A stretch of DNA of 64,000 nt. It comes from Fibrella aquatilis. GTDB taxonomy: Bacteria; Bacteroidota; Bacteroidia; Cytophagales; Spirosomataceae. This document shows positions 33,905-42,796 of the stretch, in pieces. Made by a program: the position numbers and the translations under genes. The stretch covers positions 124,001-188,000 of the forward strand of contig NZ_JAFMYU010000004.1 in NCBI RefSeq assembly GCF_017353255.1, read 5' to 3'. A model generated the notes under the pieces. The model was not told the DNA's origin, did not search any database, and saw nothing but the letters and a program-made list of their open reading frames with translations. Every line of letters starts with the position of its first letter. The stretch's first letter is position 1.

Positions 33905-34918
33905 CTCATTCTCTTCCTTTCCTGCCAACAACCCGAAACCCGGCACTCGCCCCCGCCTGAGCCTGCGTTTTATCACTGGAAAAGCACCTTTGCCCCTACC
34001 CCTGCTGACAGCGCGGTATTGCGCGAAACAGGCGTGCAGACGCTGTATGTGCGGTTTTTCGATGTTGACTGGGATGAGACCACCCGCCAGCCTGTGCCCA
34101 AAGCGGCGGTGGTCTTTCGGGAGAAACCGGCTGTGGCTACGGTGGTGCCGGTGGTGTTTATCACGAACCGAACACTGTTGAACCTGTCGCCAGCGGAGGT
34201 GCCGAGTCTGGCGCAAAAGCTGGTGCAAAAAGTGGCGCAACTAGCTAAAGACCAGGGCATCCGACACCACGAAATTCAACTCGACTGCGACTGGACACGC
34301 AGCACCCGAAGCCGTTATTTCGCCCTGTTGCGGGCCATTCAGCAGGAGGCAAAAATGCCCCTTTCGGCCACGATTCGGCTGCATCAGGTGAAGTTTGTGG
34401 CGCAGACGGGGGTGCCGCCCGTGGCGCGGGGGCTGCTCATGACCTACAACCTCACCGACTGGAAACGCCCTGAAACCCGCAACTCTATCCTCGACCTGAC
34501 CGAACTACGCCGCTACACGCCCTACCTGCCCGGCTATCCCCTGCCGCTCGATCTGGCCCTGCCCCTGTTTCGGTGGACGGTGGTGTTCCGCAACAACCGG
34601 GTGATGACCCTGCTCAACAACGTAGACCGGCAAACGCTGCTGACCCTGCCCGCGCTCACGCCCCAGCCCGACTCTATGCGCTTTGTGGTGGCCCGCGATA
34701 CCATGGCTTTGGGGCTGTCGTTGCGGCGCGGTGATCTGCTGCGGGCCGAAGCCTGTTCGATGATTGATTTACAGAGGGCCAAAGAAGAAATTTTGGCGCA
34801 GCTGGCCACCCAACCGCGTACATTTATCCTCTATCATCTTGACGCCCCTGTTCTTCATGCATACCCCTCTGCTGCCCTTAAAGCCCTCCTTTCGTCAACG
34901 CCTCACCAAACTCCGTAG
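33881..34918 (+). CDS. Lipoprotein of unknown function
   Basis: 345 aa. The signal is short: MNIVHCTFLILFLSC, with lipobox FLSC. Its first eight codons come from palindrome K. The mature part has alternating strands and helices (GVQTLYVRFFDVDW, ATVVPVVFITNRTLL, HHEIQLDCDWTRSTRSRYF), which looks like a TIM-barrel of the glycoside-hydrolase-like type, but I cannot assign a family. It is coupled to the DUF4230 gene by ATGA, and its 3' end overlaps the next gene by about 60 bp. Confidence 0.7.
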   Translation: MNIVHCTFLILFLSCQQPETRHSPPPEPAFYHWKSTFAPTPADSAVLRETGVQTLYVRFFDVDWDETTRQPVPKAAVVFREKPAVATVVPVVFITNRTLLNLSPAEVPSLAQKLVQKVAQLAKDQGIRHHEIQLDCDWTRSTRSRYFALLRAIQQEAKMPLSATIRLHQVKFVAQTGVPPVARGLLMTYNLTDWKRPETRNSILDLTELRRYTPYLPGYPLPLDLALPLFRWTVVFRNNRVMTLLNNVDRQTLLTLPALTPQPDSMRFVVARDTMALGLSLRRGDLLRAEACSMIDLQRAKEEILAQLATQPRTFILYHLDAPVLHAYPSAALKALLSSTPHQTP

Positions 34919-37331
34919 ACCCCTGTTGCTGGGCGCCATTCTCATCGGTTTCGCCTGTGCGGGTGGTGATGAGTCGTACTTCAAAAGCTTCTTCCAGCCC
35001 GAAGCCGCCACCACCAAACCCGACGACCGGGGTTATTTTTTCACCCCCCTGCTCTACAATTCAGACTACGCTGGCTATGACGATGGGCAAATGGACGACT
35101 CACTATCGAACGAAGCAAATGCAGCAGCATGGGCGGCGTATCTGGGTAGCGGTTACACGAACAGCCAGATAAACAAGGCATTAACTGATTCAGTAGCAGG
35201 CGAACAACTGCATAGCAAGCTGGCAAACAGCAAGCCAGCGGCAGCCGATTACCTGCGGTTTACCCTCGATGCGCAGCATTCTGAACCAACGGGCGATGCC
35301 TGGAATCGCACACCGGGCGATACGGTTCAACTGGCTCAACTGGCCAAACAGGCCCGCGACCTGGCGGCATCCACCACCGATGCCTTTTTGAAAGAACGGT
35401 ATGCATTCCAGGCAGTAAAACTCGCCGACGAGGCCCATGATTTTGCCCAAAGCCGCGACTACTACGCGCAGTTGATTGCCCCTCTGAAAACCAGAACGTT
35501 CATCAGCGAATGGGCACGGTGTCGGCAGGCGGGGGCGCTGCTGTCGCTGGGCGAAAAAGACCAGGCCGTGTTTGAGTTTGCGCAGGTGTTCGCCAACTGC
35601 CCCAGTCGTCGCCACGCCGCCGAACGAAGTCTCCGCATCTATGGCCTGCGCTTCACGGAGCAGGCACTGGCCCTGGCCAAAACCGATGCCGAACGGGTAG
35701 CAGTCTACGCCATCTGTGCCATTCAGCCCAAACAGGACGCCCTGCCCTTACTGGAAAAAATGGTCGCCCTCGACCCTAAAAACTCCCTCAACGAGCTGGT
35801 TTTTGCCCGCGAGATCAATCGAAACGAATATTATTTCGATCAGAAAACGTACCCCGGCTACGTAGATACCGACCAAAACCGGGCCGATTCAGTGGCCTTC
35901 GTTAATCGTCGCCAGTCTCTGCCCGACTATTCGCAGAAGCTGCTGGCGTTTGCGCAGGAGGCGGCCAAAAACGCGGCCCTGGGCAACCCGGCGTTTTACC
36001 TCACCGCCACCGCTTACCTCCAATACCTTGCTGGTGACTACACCAATGCCAAAACCACCCTCGACGAAGCTGCCAAACAGCCTAACACGAACAGGGCGCT
36101 GTCGCAGCAAATGGCCCTGCAAAACATGCTGCTGCTGTCGGCGCAACCGGGCGTACCCGATGCCACCACCGAGACCCAGTTTGTGAGTTACCTAACGCAA
36201 TTCAAGCAGGCCGTTGCCCCCAAAAACAAGGAGGAATACAACCCTTTCGAGGCCAATTTTCGGTTCACCAACGCCCTCACAGCGGCTAGTCAGCAGATGG
36301 CCAACCGGTATTTGAGTCATGGCGAAACGGGCAAATCGTCGGGCGGGTGGCTGTCGGGGTGTAGCTCGAAAAAGGCCGAAACGGTGATCTCCGGGCCGAA
36401 TCTGGCCAAGGCATACGTGCTGCGGGTGATCTCGGCGGGGGGCAACGACAACTTTTTTTACAGCTACGGCGGGGAAGTGCCCATCCTGGAAGATACCACC
36501 AGCGCCCAAACCGCCCAGGCCGTGGCCGAGTACGTGACAAGTCCCACCGGCGAGTATGACGAGCGCCTAACAAAACTGGCCGGCATCGACGCCGACTATG
36601 CCAATCAGTTGTTGGGACGGCGGCATATGGCCGAGGGTAATTACGAGGCAGCTGTGACGGCGTTCAACAAGGTGAAGCCCGCCGTTTGGCAGGGCGAAGC
36701 GTTTACGCAGTTCATGACCGTAAACCCTTTTACGGTGAATATGCCCGGCGAAGGCAAGCCCCAAACGCCCTATGCGCCGCTTCAGTTTGCGCAGCGCATG
36801 GCCGACCTGCAAGCTAAAGCCAAACAGGCCGAAGCCGCTAACAAAACCGGCGATGACATAGCGAAACTGCACTACGAACTGGGTTGCGGGGCCTACAATC
36901 TCAGCTACTGGGGTAATGCCTGGCTCATGAACCACCGCCGCTGGAGCGGCGGCGAAGCCCATTTCTACAGCGCCTCCCCCGCCGACATAGCCCGCACGCT
37001 GGCCGACCCATACTATACCAATAGCCTGGCCCAGAGCCACTTTGAGCAAGCCGCCAAACTGGCCAAAACCGACGAGCTGGCCGCCAAAGCCACCTACATG
37101 GCCGCCCGCTGCCAGGACGATGCCCTGCGCGTTCGCCGCGAAGCCGAGCGTGAAAAAACCGGCACTTACATAGCCGATGATGACCCGGCGTTTATGGAAA
37201 AAATGGCCAATATAGCTCAGACGGAGTACGGCATGCAGAAAGCCGCCTATCGCCAGCGCTACCTCAACACCCGCTTCGCCAACGACATGCAAACCCACTG
37301 CGCCCTGTATCGGGATATTGTGAAAGAGTGA
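34857..37331 (+). CDS. Large exported alpha-helical repeat protein, probable lipoprotein
   Basis: 824 aa from MHTPLLPLKPSFRQRL at 34857; an in-frame ATG at 34764 would give a poor, charged N-terminus. Signal segment LLLGAILIGFAC (Cys as possible lipobox). The rest is helix-rich with TPR-like units (YLTATAYLQYLAGDYTNAKT, RRHMAEGNYEAAVTAFNKV). It overlaps the preceding lipoprotein gene, suggesting joint function. I do not recognise a named family. The last codons and stop lie in palindrome M. Confidence 0.7.
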   Translation: MHTPLLPLKPSFRQRLTKLRRPLLLGAILIGFACAGGDESYFKSFFQPEAATTKPDDRGYFFTPLLYNSDYAGYDDGQMDDSLSNEANAAAWAAYLGSGYTNSQINKALTDSVAGEQLHSKLANSKPAAADYLRFTLDAQHSEPTGDAWNRTPGDTVQLAQLAKQARDLAASTTDAFLKERYAFQAVKLADEAHDFAQSRDYYAQLIAPLKTRTFISEWARCRQAGALLSLGEKDQAVFEFAQVFANCPSRRHAAERSLRIYGLRFTEQALALAKTDAERVAVYAICAIQPKQDALPLLEKMVALDPKNSLNELVFAREINRNEYYFDQKTYPGYVDTDQNRADSVAFVNRRQSLPDYSQKLLAFAQEAAKNAALGNPAFYLTATAYLQYLAGDYTNAKTTLDEAAKQPNTNRALSQQMALQNMLLLSAQPGVPDATTETQFVSYLTQFKQAVAPKNKEEYNPFEANFRFTNALTAASQQMANRYLSHGETGKSSGGWLSGCSSKKAETVISGPNLAKAYVLRVISAGGNDNFFYSYGGEVPILEDTTSAQTAQAVAEYVTSPTGEYDERLTKLAGIDADYANQLLGRRHMAEGNYEAAVTAFNKVKPAVWQGEAFTQFMTVNPFTVNMPGEGKPQTPYAPLQFAQRMADLQAKAKQAEAANKTGDDIAKLHYELGCGAYNLSYWGNAWLMNHRRWSGGEAHFYSASPADIARTLADPYYTNSLAQSHFEQAAKLAKTDELAAKATYMAARCQDDALRVRREAEREKTGTYIADDDPAFMEKMANIAQTEYGMQKAAYRQRYLNTRFANDMQTHCALYRDIVKE

Positions 37332-37383
37332 ATGGTGAAAGAGTGTGGTCCGGCACTCTTTCACCATTCACTCTTTCACAATA
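37316..37383. repeat. Palindrome M, 30-bp perfect arms spanning both convergent gene ends
   Basis: Arms 37316-37345 and 37354-37383 are perfect complements with an 8-nt loop. They include both stop codons (37329-37331 and 37376-37378) and extend into the last codons of both genes. Word GTGAAAGAGTGAATGG, shared with palindrome D. Confidence 0.93.
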
Positions 37384-37951
37384 GTCTGAAACTCAGCCGG
37401 TGGTGTTCGGTGATGCCGTGTTCGCGGAGGGCGGCGCGGTGGTGGGCGGTGGGGTAGCCTGCGTTTTTCGCCCAGTTGTAGGCGGGAAATTGCAGTCCTA
37501 GTTGCTCCATCAGCTCGTCGCGGTAAGTTTTGGCCAGGACCGATGCGGCGGCGATGCTCAGGTAAAGGGAATCGCCTTTGATGACACAGGTGTGCGGCAC
37601 CATGGGGTAGGGCACAAACCGGTTACCGTCGACCAGCAGGTGTTCGGGCCGGAGGGTCAGCGCGTCGGTGGCGCGGTGCATGGCGAGGTAGCTGGCCTGG
37701 GCAATGTTGATCCGGTCAATGTCGGCGGGCGACACTTCGGCAATAGCCCATGCCAGCGCATCACGGCGAATGTCGGCCTGGATACGGTCGCGTTGGTTGC
37801 GGGTAAGTTGCTTGGAGTCGGTGAGGGTTGGGTGGGTATAGTTGGGCGGCAGGATCACTGCCGCCGCTACCACCGGCCCTGCTAAACACCCCCGCCCCAC
37901 CTCGTCGAGGCCCGCTTCTATCAAACCAGGCGTATAATGTGATTTTAGCAT
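37376..37951 (-). CDS. rnhB: Ribonuclease HII
   Basis: 191 aa. The active-site DEVGRGCLAGPVVAAAV at the N-terminus, LLVDGNRF (third acid) and KGDSLYLSIAAASVLAKTYRD define RNase HII, which removes ribonucleotides and RNA from RNA-DNA hybrids. The C-terminal RLSFRLL ends within palindrome M. It lies 3 bp downstream of the VWA gene on the same strand. Confidence 0.96.
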   Translation of the reverse strand: MLKSHYTPGLIEAGLDEVGRGCLAGPVVAAAVILPPNYTHPTLTDSKQLTRNQRDRIQADIRRDALAWAIAEVSPADIDRINIAQASYLAMHRATDALTLRPEHLLVDGNRFVPYPMVPHTCVIKGDSLYLSIAAASVLAKTYRDELMEQLGLQFPAYNWAKNAGYPTAHHRAALREHGITEHHRLSFRLL

Positions 37952-37954
37952 CCT

Positions 37955-38977
37955 TCAGTCTTCCAAGCTATTACCCAACACCGTATTCTTCAATAGCAGC
38001 GAGACGAGTAAAAACACCACGCCCCAATATAGATACGGGCGGTATTGGTCCTGAATGTCCTCGTAGGTACGCACCTGTACAGGCACGCGTTCGAGGCGGT
38101 CTATCTGGGCGAACACCTGCCGGAGTTGGTCGGCGTCGGTGGCGCGGAAGAAGGAACCCCGGCCCACTTTGGCAATAGACTGTAAAATCCCTTCGTCGAA
38201 TTGCCCTGCCGTGCTCAGCGTATCGCGCGTTCGGGCGGGGCGCTTACCCACGGCAATGGTGTAGAGCCTCACGTTGAAACCCGTGGCCAGCCGCGCCACG
38301 GTGATCGGGTCGAGGTTACCGGCCGTGTTGTCGCCGTCGCTGAGCAGCACCAGCACCCGGCTCTTGGCGGGCGAATCACGCAGGCGGTTGATACCCCGCG
38401 CCAGCGCGTCGCCGATGGCCGTGCCGGTGGTGCGTATCAGCGCCGGGCTAAGGTCGCGGAGGTACTGGCGGAGCAGGGCATAGTCGGTGGTGAGGGGGCA
38501 GAGCGAGTAGGCTTCTCCGGCAAAGACCACCAGCCCAATTCGGTCGTTGCGGCGTCGGGCCAGAAACCCCTGCGCCACCTGCCGCGCCGCCGCCAGCCGG
38601 TTGGGCTTCAGATCGGTCTCGGTCATAGACGACGACACGTCGATGGCCAGCATAATGTCGATACCCGCCGACTCTTCCTGCCGAAGTTGCCGCACCAGTT
38701 GGGGACGGGCCAGCGCCACAAGCAACAACCCAATAGACACCCACAGGCTCAGCGGCATGGCAAACCGCAGGTAACTCAGCAGCTTACCCCATCGGCTGGG
38801 CGTGCCCACAGCCCCCGTCAGTGACATCCGTAGCCGCTGCTGCCCGCGCCTGCCCAGCACCTGACGTAGCACAAACAGCCCCGCTACCGCCGGAATCAGC
38901 CACAAGGCCCACCGGTGCTCAAACTGAAACGTCCGCCACGTCGACGGCAAAAACCAATACAGTGCGTACCAGGGCAT
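37955..38977 (-). CDS. BatA-like VWA-domain membrane protein
   Basis: 340 aa from MPWYALYWFLPSTWRTF; the longer frame to 39091 reads through palindrome N and is rejected. Two N-terminal membrane segments (around 22-40 and 65-85) precede a VWA domain with a perfect MIDAS, MLAIDVSSSM, and a C-terminal helix (YWGVVFLLVSLLLKNTV). This is the BatA/BatB type of aerotolerance-associated proteins. It follows BatD-like and DUF58 genes, forming the usual Bat order, but no MoxR ATPase is visible next to them. Confidence 0.88.
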   Translation of the reverse strand: MPWYALYWFLPSTWRTFQFEHRWALWLIPAVAGLFVLRQVLGRRGQQRLRMSLTGAVGTPSRWGKLLSYLRFAMPLSLWVSIGLLLVALARPQLVRQLRQEESAGIDIMLAIDVSSSMTETDLKPNRLAAARQVAQGFLARRRNDRIGLVVFAGEAYSLCPLTTDYALLRQYLRDLSPALIRTTGTAIGDALARGINRLRDSPAKSRVLVLLSDGDNTAGNLDPITVARLATGFNVRLYTIAVGKRPARTRDTLSTAGQFDEGILQSIAKVGRGSFFRATDADQLRQVFAQIDRLERVPVQVRTYEDIQDQYRPYLYWGVVFLLVSLLLKNTVLGNSLED

Positions 38978-39014
38978 AGGCGAATGATATTCTAGTGATG
39001 AGTGAATTTCTAGT

Positions 39015-39106
39015 GGTGAGTGGTGAACGGTGATTGATGAGTTTGCTTCCGCCAGAGCAGTTACGCTGGCGGAAGCAAACTCATCAATCATCGTTTACCA
39101 CTCATC
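39015..39106. repeat. Intergenic palindrome N, 41-nt arms
   Basis: Arms 39015-39055 and 39066-39106 match with three transitions; the loop is 10 nt. Apex TTTGCTTCCGCCAG/CTGGCGGAAGCAAA with CAGAGCA at the tip, very close to palindrome H. It lies between two minus-strand genes of one predicted operon. Confidence 0.9.
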
Positions 39107-39115
39107 TCTAAACCT

Positions 39116-40069
39116 TCACTCAATTGTTAATTTTCGTTCATAAGCGCTCACGGCCACGTCGCGCAGGGTGCGCAGGGCCAGGGGCGATTGGTCGGTGAAG
39201 GAGCCGCCGTAAACAATGCGGTCGGTTTCGCGGAGGGCATCGGCTAGGCGGTCGTCCTGAATACGATCGGCTATTTCGCGGCTTGTCAATGACGTGTAAG
39301 GCTGACTTTCAACGTTTTCCAAATATTGTTTCCAAATCACAATCGCTTCATTTGATGTTTCCTGGGCCGATTCTGGCCCAAGGTTGCGGGTCAGGCGATT
39401 ATAGGTAGCTAGAAACTGAGCATGTCGCCGGGCCAGTTGAAATCGTCGCCAGCGGCGTTGCAGCACTTTCCCAAACAAGATATAAATAGCCCCTAGCAGC
39501 ACCCCGATACCCGTGCTTACCAGCGCCAGATACGAGTAGTTGAACTGCTGCGGCAACGGAACGGGTTCGGTTCGGGTAGCCAGCTGAAGCGTATCGGGCC
39601 GGTTGGTAATGGGTAAACTCGACCGCAAAAATACAGTATCGGCCAGCGAGAGTACGGCGGTGCAGTCCTGCTTGTTGGCCAGATACACCGGCACTTGCAA
39701 CACCCGCGCCCGGCTTACTTCAAATGACACCAGCGTATACACGGCACTGTCGGTGCTGATGTCGGCCTGGGTGCGGGTGGGGAAAACGGCCACTTTCTGC
39801 ACCAGAAATGGCGCAAACTGCCGAGCCGTATCGGGAAAAAACACGTCCTGCGTAACCGGGTGTCGCACCGTCAGCGCATACTGAAACGGCCTGCCTAGTT
39901 CAATAGTGTCAGTTAGGAAACGACCAACGGGCTGGGCCTGAGAGGAAGAATGTACAATGATGTATAATGTACAATGTACAATGATCCAAAGAAAGCGTAA
40001 TCCCACCCAACGGCGAACCACAACTACTCGATTAATAGCAGTACAAAACAGACTCTGTTCACTACTCAT
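39116..40069 (-). CDS. BatD-like membrane protein of the Bat locus
   Basis: 317 aa from the ATG at 40069; ATGs at 40093 and 40114 are alternatives, and the frame beyond overlaps the DUF58 gene. A signal peptide (RFLWIIVHCTLYIIVHSSSQ, then AQ) is followed by a beta-rich ectodomain (TIELGRPFQYALTVRHP). A central transmembrane helix (YLALVSTGIGVLLGAIYILF) and a cytoplasmic helical tail follow, as in BatD/DUF4381-type proteins. The signal peptide core is encoded by an arm of palindrome L. It lies between DUF58 and VWA genes. Confidence 0.75.
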   Translation of the reverse strand: MSSEQSLFCTAINRVVVVRRWVGLRFLWIIVHCTLYIIVHSSSQAQPVGRFLTDTIELGRPFQYALTVRHPVTQDVFFPDTARQFAPFLVQKVAVFPTRTQADISTDSAVYTLVSFEVSRARVLQVPVYLANKQDCTAVLSLADTVFLRSSLPITNRPDTLQLATRTEPVPLPQQFNYSYLALVSTGIGVLLGAIYILFGKVLQRRWRRFQLARRHAQFLATYNRLTRNLGPESAQETSNEAIVIWKQYLENVESQPYTSLTSREIADRIQDDRLADALRETDRIVYGGSFTDQSPLALRTLRDVAVSAYERKLTIE

Positions 40070-40123
40070 CAGCCATTCAACCGCGACATTCATTGTACAT
40101 TGTACATTATTCATTGTACATTC
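39948..40123. repeat. Palindrome L, 34-37 nt arms with a 105-nt centre
   Basis: Left arm 39948-39984 and right arm 40090-40123 are complementary apart from a 3-nt length difference. The word is GTACAATG, repeated. The centre (39985-40089) contains the start of the BatD-like gene. The right arm ends 2 bp before the DUF58 stop codon. Confidence 0.85.
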
Positions 40124-40124
40124 C

Positions 40125-41000
40125 CTACTTTCTCCCCCTATGCTTCCTGGCTCTGAACAGTTCGGCGAGGGTGGGGACAAAGTCGGCCTGGGCGTTGAGA
40201 GGTACGTAGTCGGCGTCGTATTGGCGGCAGAGGCGTTCGAGGCGGGTGCGGCTTTGGGCAAACTGCTCGTGCAAGGCCTTCCGAAACTGCGCCGACGAGG
40301 TGTTGAGCCAGACCGTGCGGCGCGTTTCGTTGTCATACACCGGAATGATGCCCAGCCTCGGCAGGTTTACCTCGCGGGGTTCGTAGAAATGGATCACCAC
40401 CAGGTCGTGCTTGCGAGCCAGGGCTTTCAGGTTATGCTCATAGCCCTCGTCAATAAAATCAGACAATACAAATACTAAGCTTCTGCGTTTCAGCACGTTA
40501 AGTGTGAACAGCAACGCCTCGGCCACGTTAGTGCGTAGCGATTCGGGTTGCAGTTTGCCCAGCGCTGTCACGAGCTGATACCCTTGCTTCAGGGTGTTGG
40601 CGGGCTTGAGGTACTGCTCTTTCTGGTCCGAAAAGCAGTAGAGTCCCACGTGGCTGGCCTCGTGCAAGGCCGACAAGGCCAACGCCCCGCAGACCTCCTT
40701 AGTAGTGTCGAGTTTTGACCGTTGGTAGGTGCCTACCTGTTGCGACGCGCTCACGTCGACCACGAAGAAAACGGTCTGGTCTTTTTCCTCCCGAAACACC
40801 TTTACAAATGCCCCATGACCTTTCGACGACACGTTCCAGTCGATAGCCCGCACGTCGTCCCCGTACTGGTAGGGCCGCAGGTCAGCAAATTCGAGGCCGG
40901 AGCCTTTGAACACCGACCGGAAATTGCCCTTCAGCTGCGAGTTGACGGCTTTACGAATGCGAATCTCGAACTCGCGGACCTTAGCCAGAAAATCATCCAT
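40125..41000 (-). CDS. DUF58 domain-containing protein
   Basis: 291 aa. The conserved block VRAIDWNVSSKGHGAFVKVF and the following VFFVVDVSASQQVG (VWA-like MIDAS DxSxS) are typical of DUF58 proteins, which are partners of MoxR AAA+ ATPases in cell-envelope quality control. No signal peptide. It is first in the minus-strand Bat-like run, divergent from the DUF4296 gene; moxR is not adjacent. Confidence 0.9.
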   Translation of the reverse strand: MDDFLAKVREFEIRIRKAVNSQLKGNFRSVFKGSGLEFADLRPYQYGDDVRAIDWNVSSKGHGAFVKVFREEKDQTVFFVVDVSASQQVGTYQRSKLDTTKEVCGALALSALHEASHVGLYCFSDQKEQYLKPANTLKQGYQLVTALGKLQPESLRTNVAEALLFTLNVLKRRSLVFVLSDFIDEGYEHNLKALARKHDLVVIHFYEPREVNLPRLGIIPVYDNETRRTVWLNTSSAQFRKALHEQFAQSRTRLERLCRQYDADYVPLNAQADFVPTLAELFRARKHRGRK

Positions 41001-41081
41001 AGTCGGGCAACGTTAACGATTTTTACGTCCCCGCCGCAAACGTTTTGCCCGGCAGCAGGGGTTATTGAGTAAAAGTAAATC

Positions 41082-41477
41082 ATGATCCGTCAACTTGCCC
41101 TTTTTCTGTGCGTGGGCCTGCTGTTTGCGCAGTGTGGTTCGGGTAAAAACGAGCTGGGTGATGCCCCCGCCAACCTGATTCCGCCTAACAAGATGGCCGA
41201 CCTGCTGACCGACATACACCTGGCCGAAGCCCGCGTGGCCAAGCTAAATATTGGCAACAGCGATTCAGCATCTATTGTCTTTAAACGCCTGCAAGGCAAG
41301 ATCTTCGCCAAAGCCCAGGTTGACACGTCGGCCTATGCCAAGAGCTACGTCTACTACTCATCGCACCCCTCCGAACTGGCCGGTATCTACGAACAGGTGA
41401 TTGAGAAACTGAAAACCGGACAGCAGAAGAAAGAGGAAGAGTTGCGGAAAAATCCGCCTAAACGCCCCATGATCTGA
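41082..41477 (+). CDS. DUF4296 lipoprotein
   Basis: 131 aa. Lipoprotein signal LFLCVGLLFAQC, then the DUF4296 block (LIPPNKMADLLTDIHLAEAR and YYSSHPSELAGIYEQVIEKL). This is a Bacteroidota-specific family of unknown function. The stop TGA overlaps the ATG of the next gene (TGATGA), so it is coupled to hemG. Confidence 0.9.
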   Translation: MIRQLALFLCVGLLFAQCGSGKNELGDAPANLIPPNKMADLLTDIHLAEARVAKLNIGNSDSASIVFKRLQGKIFAKAQVDTSAYAKSYVYYSSHPSELAGIYEQVIEKLKTGQQKKEEELRKNPPKRPMI

Positions 41478-42796
41478 TGACGACCGGCATCATCGGCGCG
41501 GGTATTTCGGGTCTCACGCTGGCCTATGAACTGCAACAAGCCGGGCAGGACTACCACCTCTGGGAAGCCACCGGTCAGCCAGGCGGTTACATAAAATCGG
41601 TGCGCGACGGTGTTGCTGACACCCACCCCGGCTACCTCCGCGAACTAGGTCCCAACTCGCTCCTGGGCGATCAGGCACTGCTGGACTGGCTCGACGGCCT
41701 GGGCCTCACGCCCGACCTGGTGTTTGCCAACGACGTGAGCAAATCGCGCTTTATTTTCCGCAACGGTGCCTACCAAGAACTACCCGGAACGCCCCCTGCG
41801 CTACTCCTGGGGTCTTTTTTTTCTTGGAAAACCAAATGGAAAGTCTTCCGTGAGCTAAGCAACAAGACCACCTCACCGCCGGGCGAGACGCTCGGCCAGT
41901 TTTTTCGGCGGCGTTTTTCCGACGAAATCGTAGACTATGCCCTGGGGCCTTTTGTGGCGGGTATCTACGCCGGTGACCCCGAACGGCTATTGGTTTCGGA
42001 GACGTTTCCGGTGCTGTTACAGTATGAACGCGAGTACGGCTCGGTGCTGCGTGGGTTAATCAAAAACCAAAGCAAAACGGGTCGGCGGCAGTCGTTCAGT
42101 TTCCGCGAAGGCATGCAGATGCTGCCCAACGCGCTGGCTGCCCGGCTGGAGCATCTTCAGTTCAACAGCCCCGTTGTTTCGCTAGAGCGCACGGACCGAA
42201 GCTGGACGGTGCATACCGCCACGGGCAGCGAGGCAGTGGACCGGCTGGTGCTGGCCGTAGGCACCGATGCTGCCGCCCGCTTGCTCGAAGGCCATTTTCC
42301 AGCATTCGCTGCTGCGCTTGAACAAATTGAGTACCCGCCCATGGTAGCGGTGCATTCGGCCTACAAACGTGCCGACGTGGCGCACCCGCTCAACGGTTTC
42401 GGTGGCCTGAACCCCGCCGTGGAGGGTCGGTTTTCGGCGGGGCATATCTGGAGCAGTTCCAGCTTCGCAGGCCGCTGCCCCACCGACGAAGTCCTGATTA
42501 CGACCTTCGTGGGTGGCCAACAACGCGCCGACAACGCCCGCCTGCCCGAAGCCGACATCCGCGCCCAAGTACACAAGGAATTAGTAGAATCGTTTGGCAT
42601 CAGTGCCACCAAACCCATTTTTCAGCAGTCGTTTTCATGGCCCCGCGCCATTCCTCAATACGATGCTAAGCTACTGACTGTGAAGCAACTAGTTGTTAAC
42701 CTGGAAGCACAAAACCTCTTCATCTGCGCCAACTGGTACGGCGGCGTTTCGCTCTCAGACTGCATCGGCAAAGCGAGGAAAATGGGGGAAAGTTAG
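41477..42796 (+). CDS. hemG: Protoporphyrinogen oxidase
   Basis: 439 aa. N-terminal Rossmann FAD-binding motif GIIGAGISGLTLAYEL and a C-terminal SDCIGKARKMG segment typical of HemY/PPOX flavoproteins. It oxidises protoporphyrinogen IX to protoporphyrin IX (or coproporphyrinogen, in the Gram-positive-type route). Symbol hemG follows common annotation; the protein is the FAD, HemY-like type. The last sense codon and stop (AGT TAG) are inside palindrome Y. Confidence 0.88.
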   Translation: MTTGIIGAGISGLTLAYELQQAGQDYHLWEATGQPGGYIKSVRDGVADTHPGYLRELGPNSLLGDQALLDWLDGLGLTPDLVFANDVSKSRFIFRNGAYQELPGTPPALLLGSFFSWKTKWKVFRELSNKTTSPPGETLGQFFRRRFSDEIVDYALGPFVAGIYAGDPERLLVSETFPVLLQYEREYGSVLRGLIKNQSKTGRRQSFSFREGMQMLPNALAARLEHLQFNSPVVSLERTDRSWTVHTATGSEAVDRLVLAVGTDAAARLLEGHFPAFAAALEQIEYPPMVAVHSAYKRADVAHPLNGFGGLNPAVEGRFSAGHIWSSSSFAGRCPTDEVLITTFVGGQQRADNARLPEADIRAQVHKELVESFGISATKPIFQQSFSWPRAIPQYDAKLLTVKQLVVNLEAQNLFICANWYGGVSLSDCIGKARKMGES

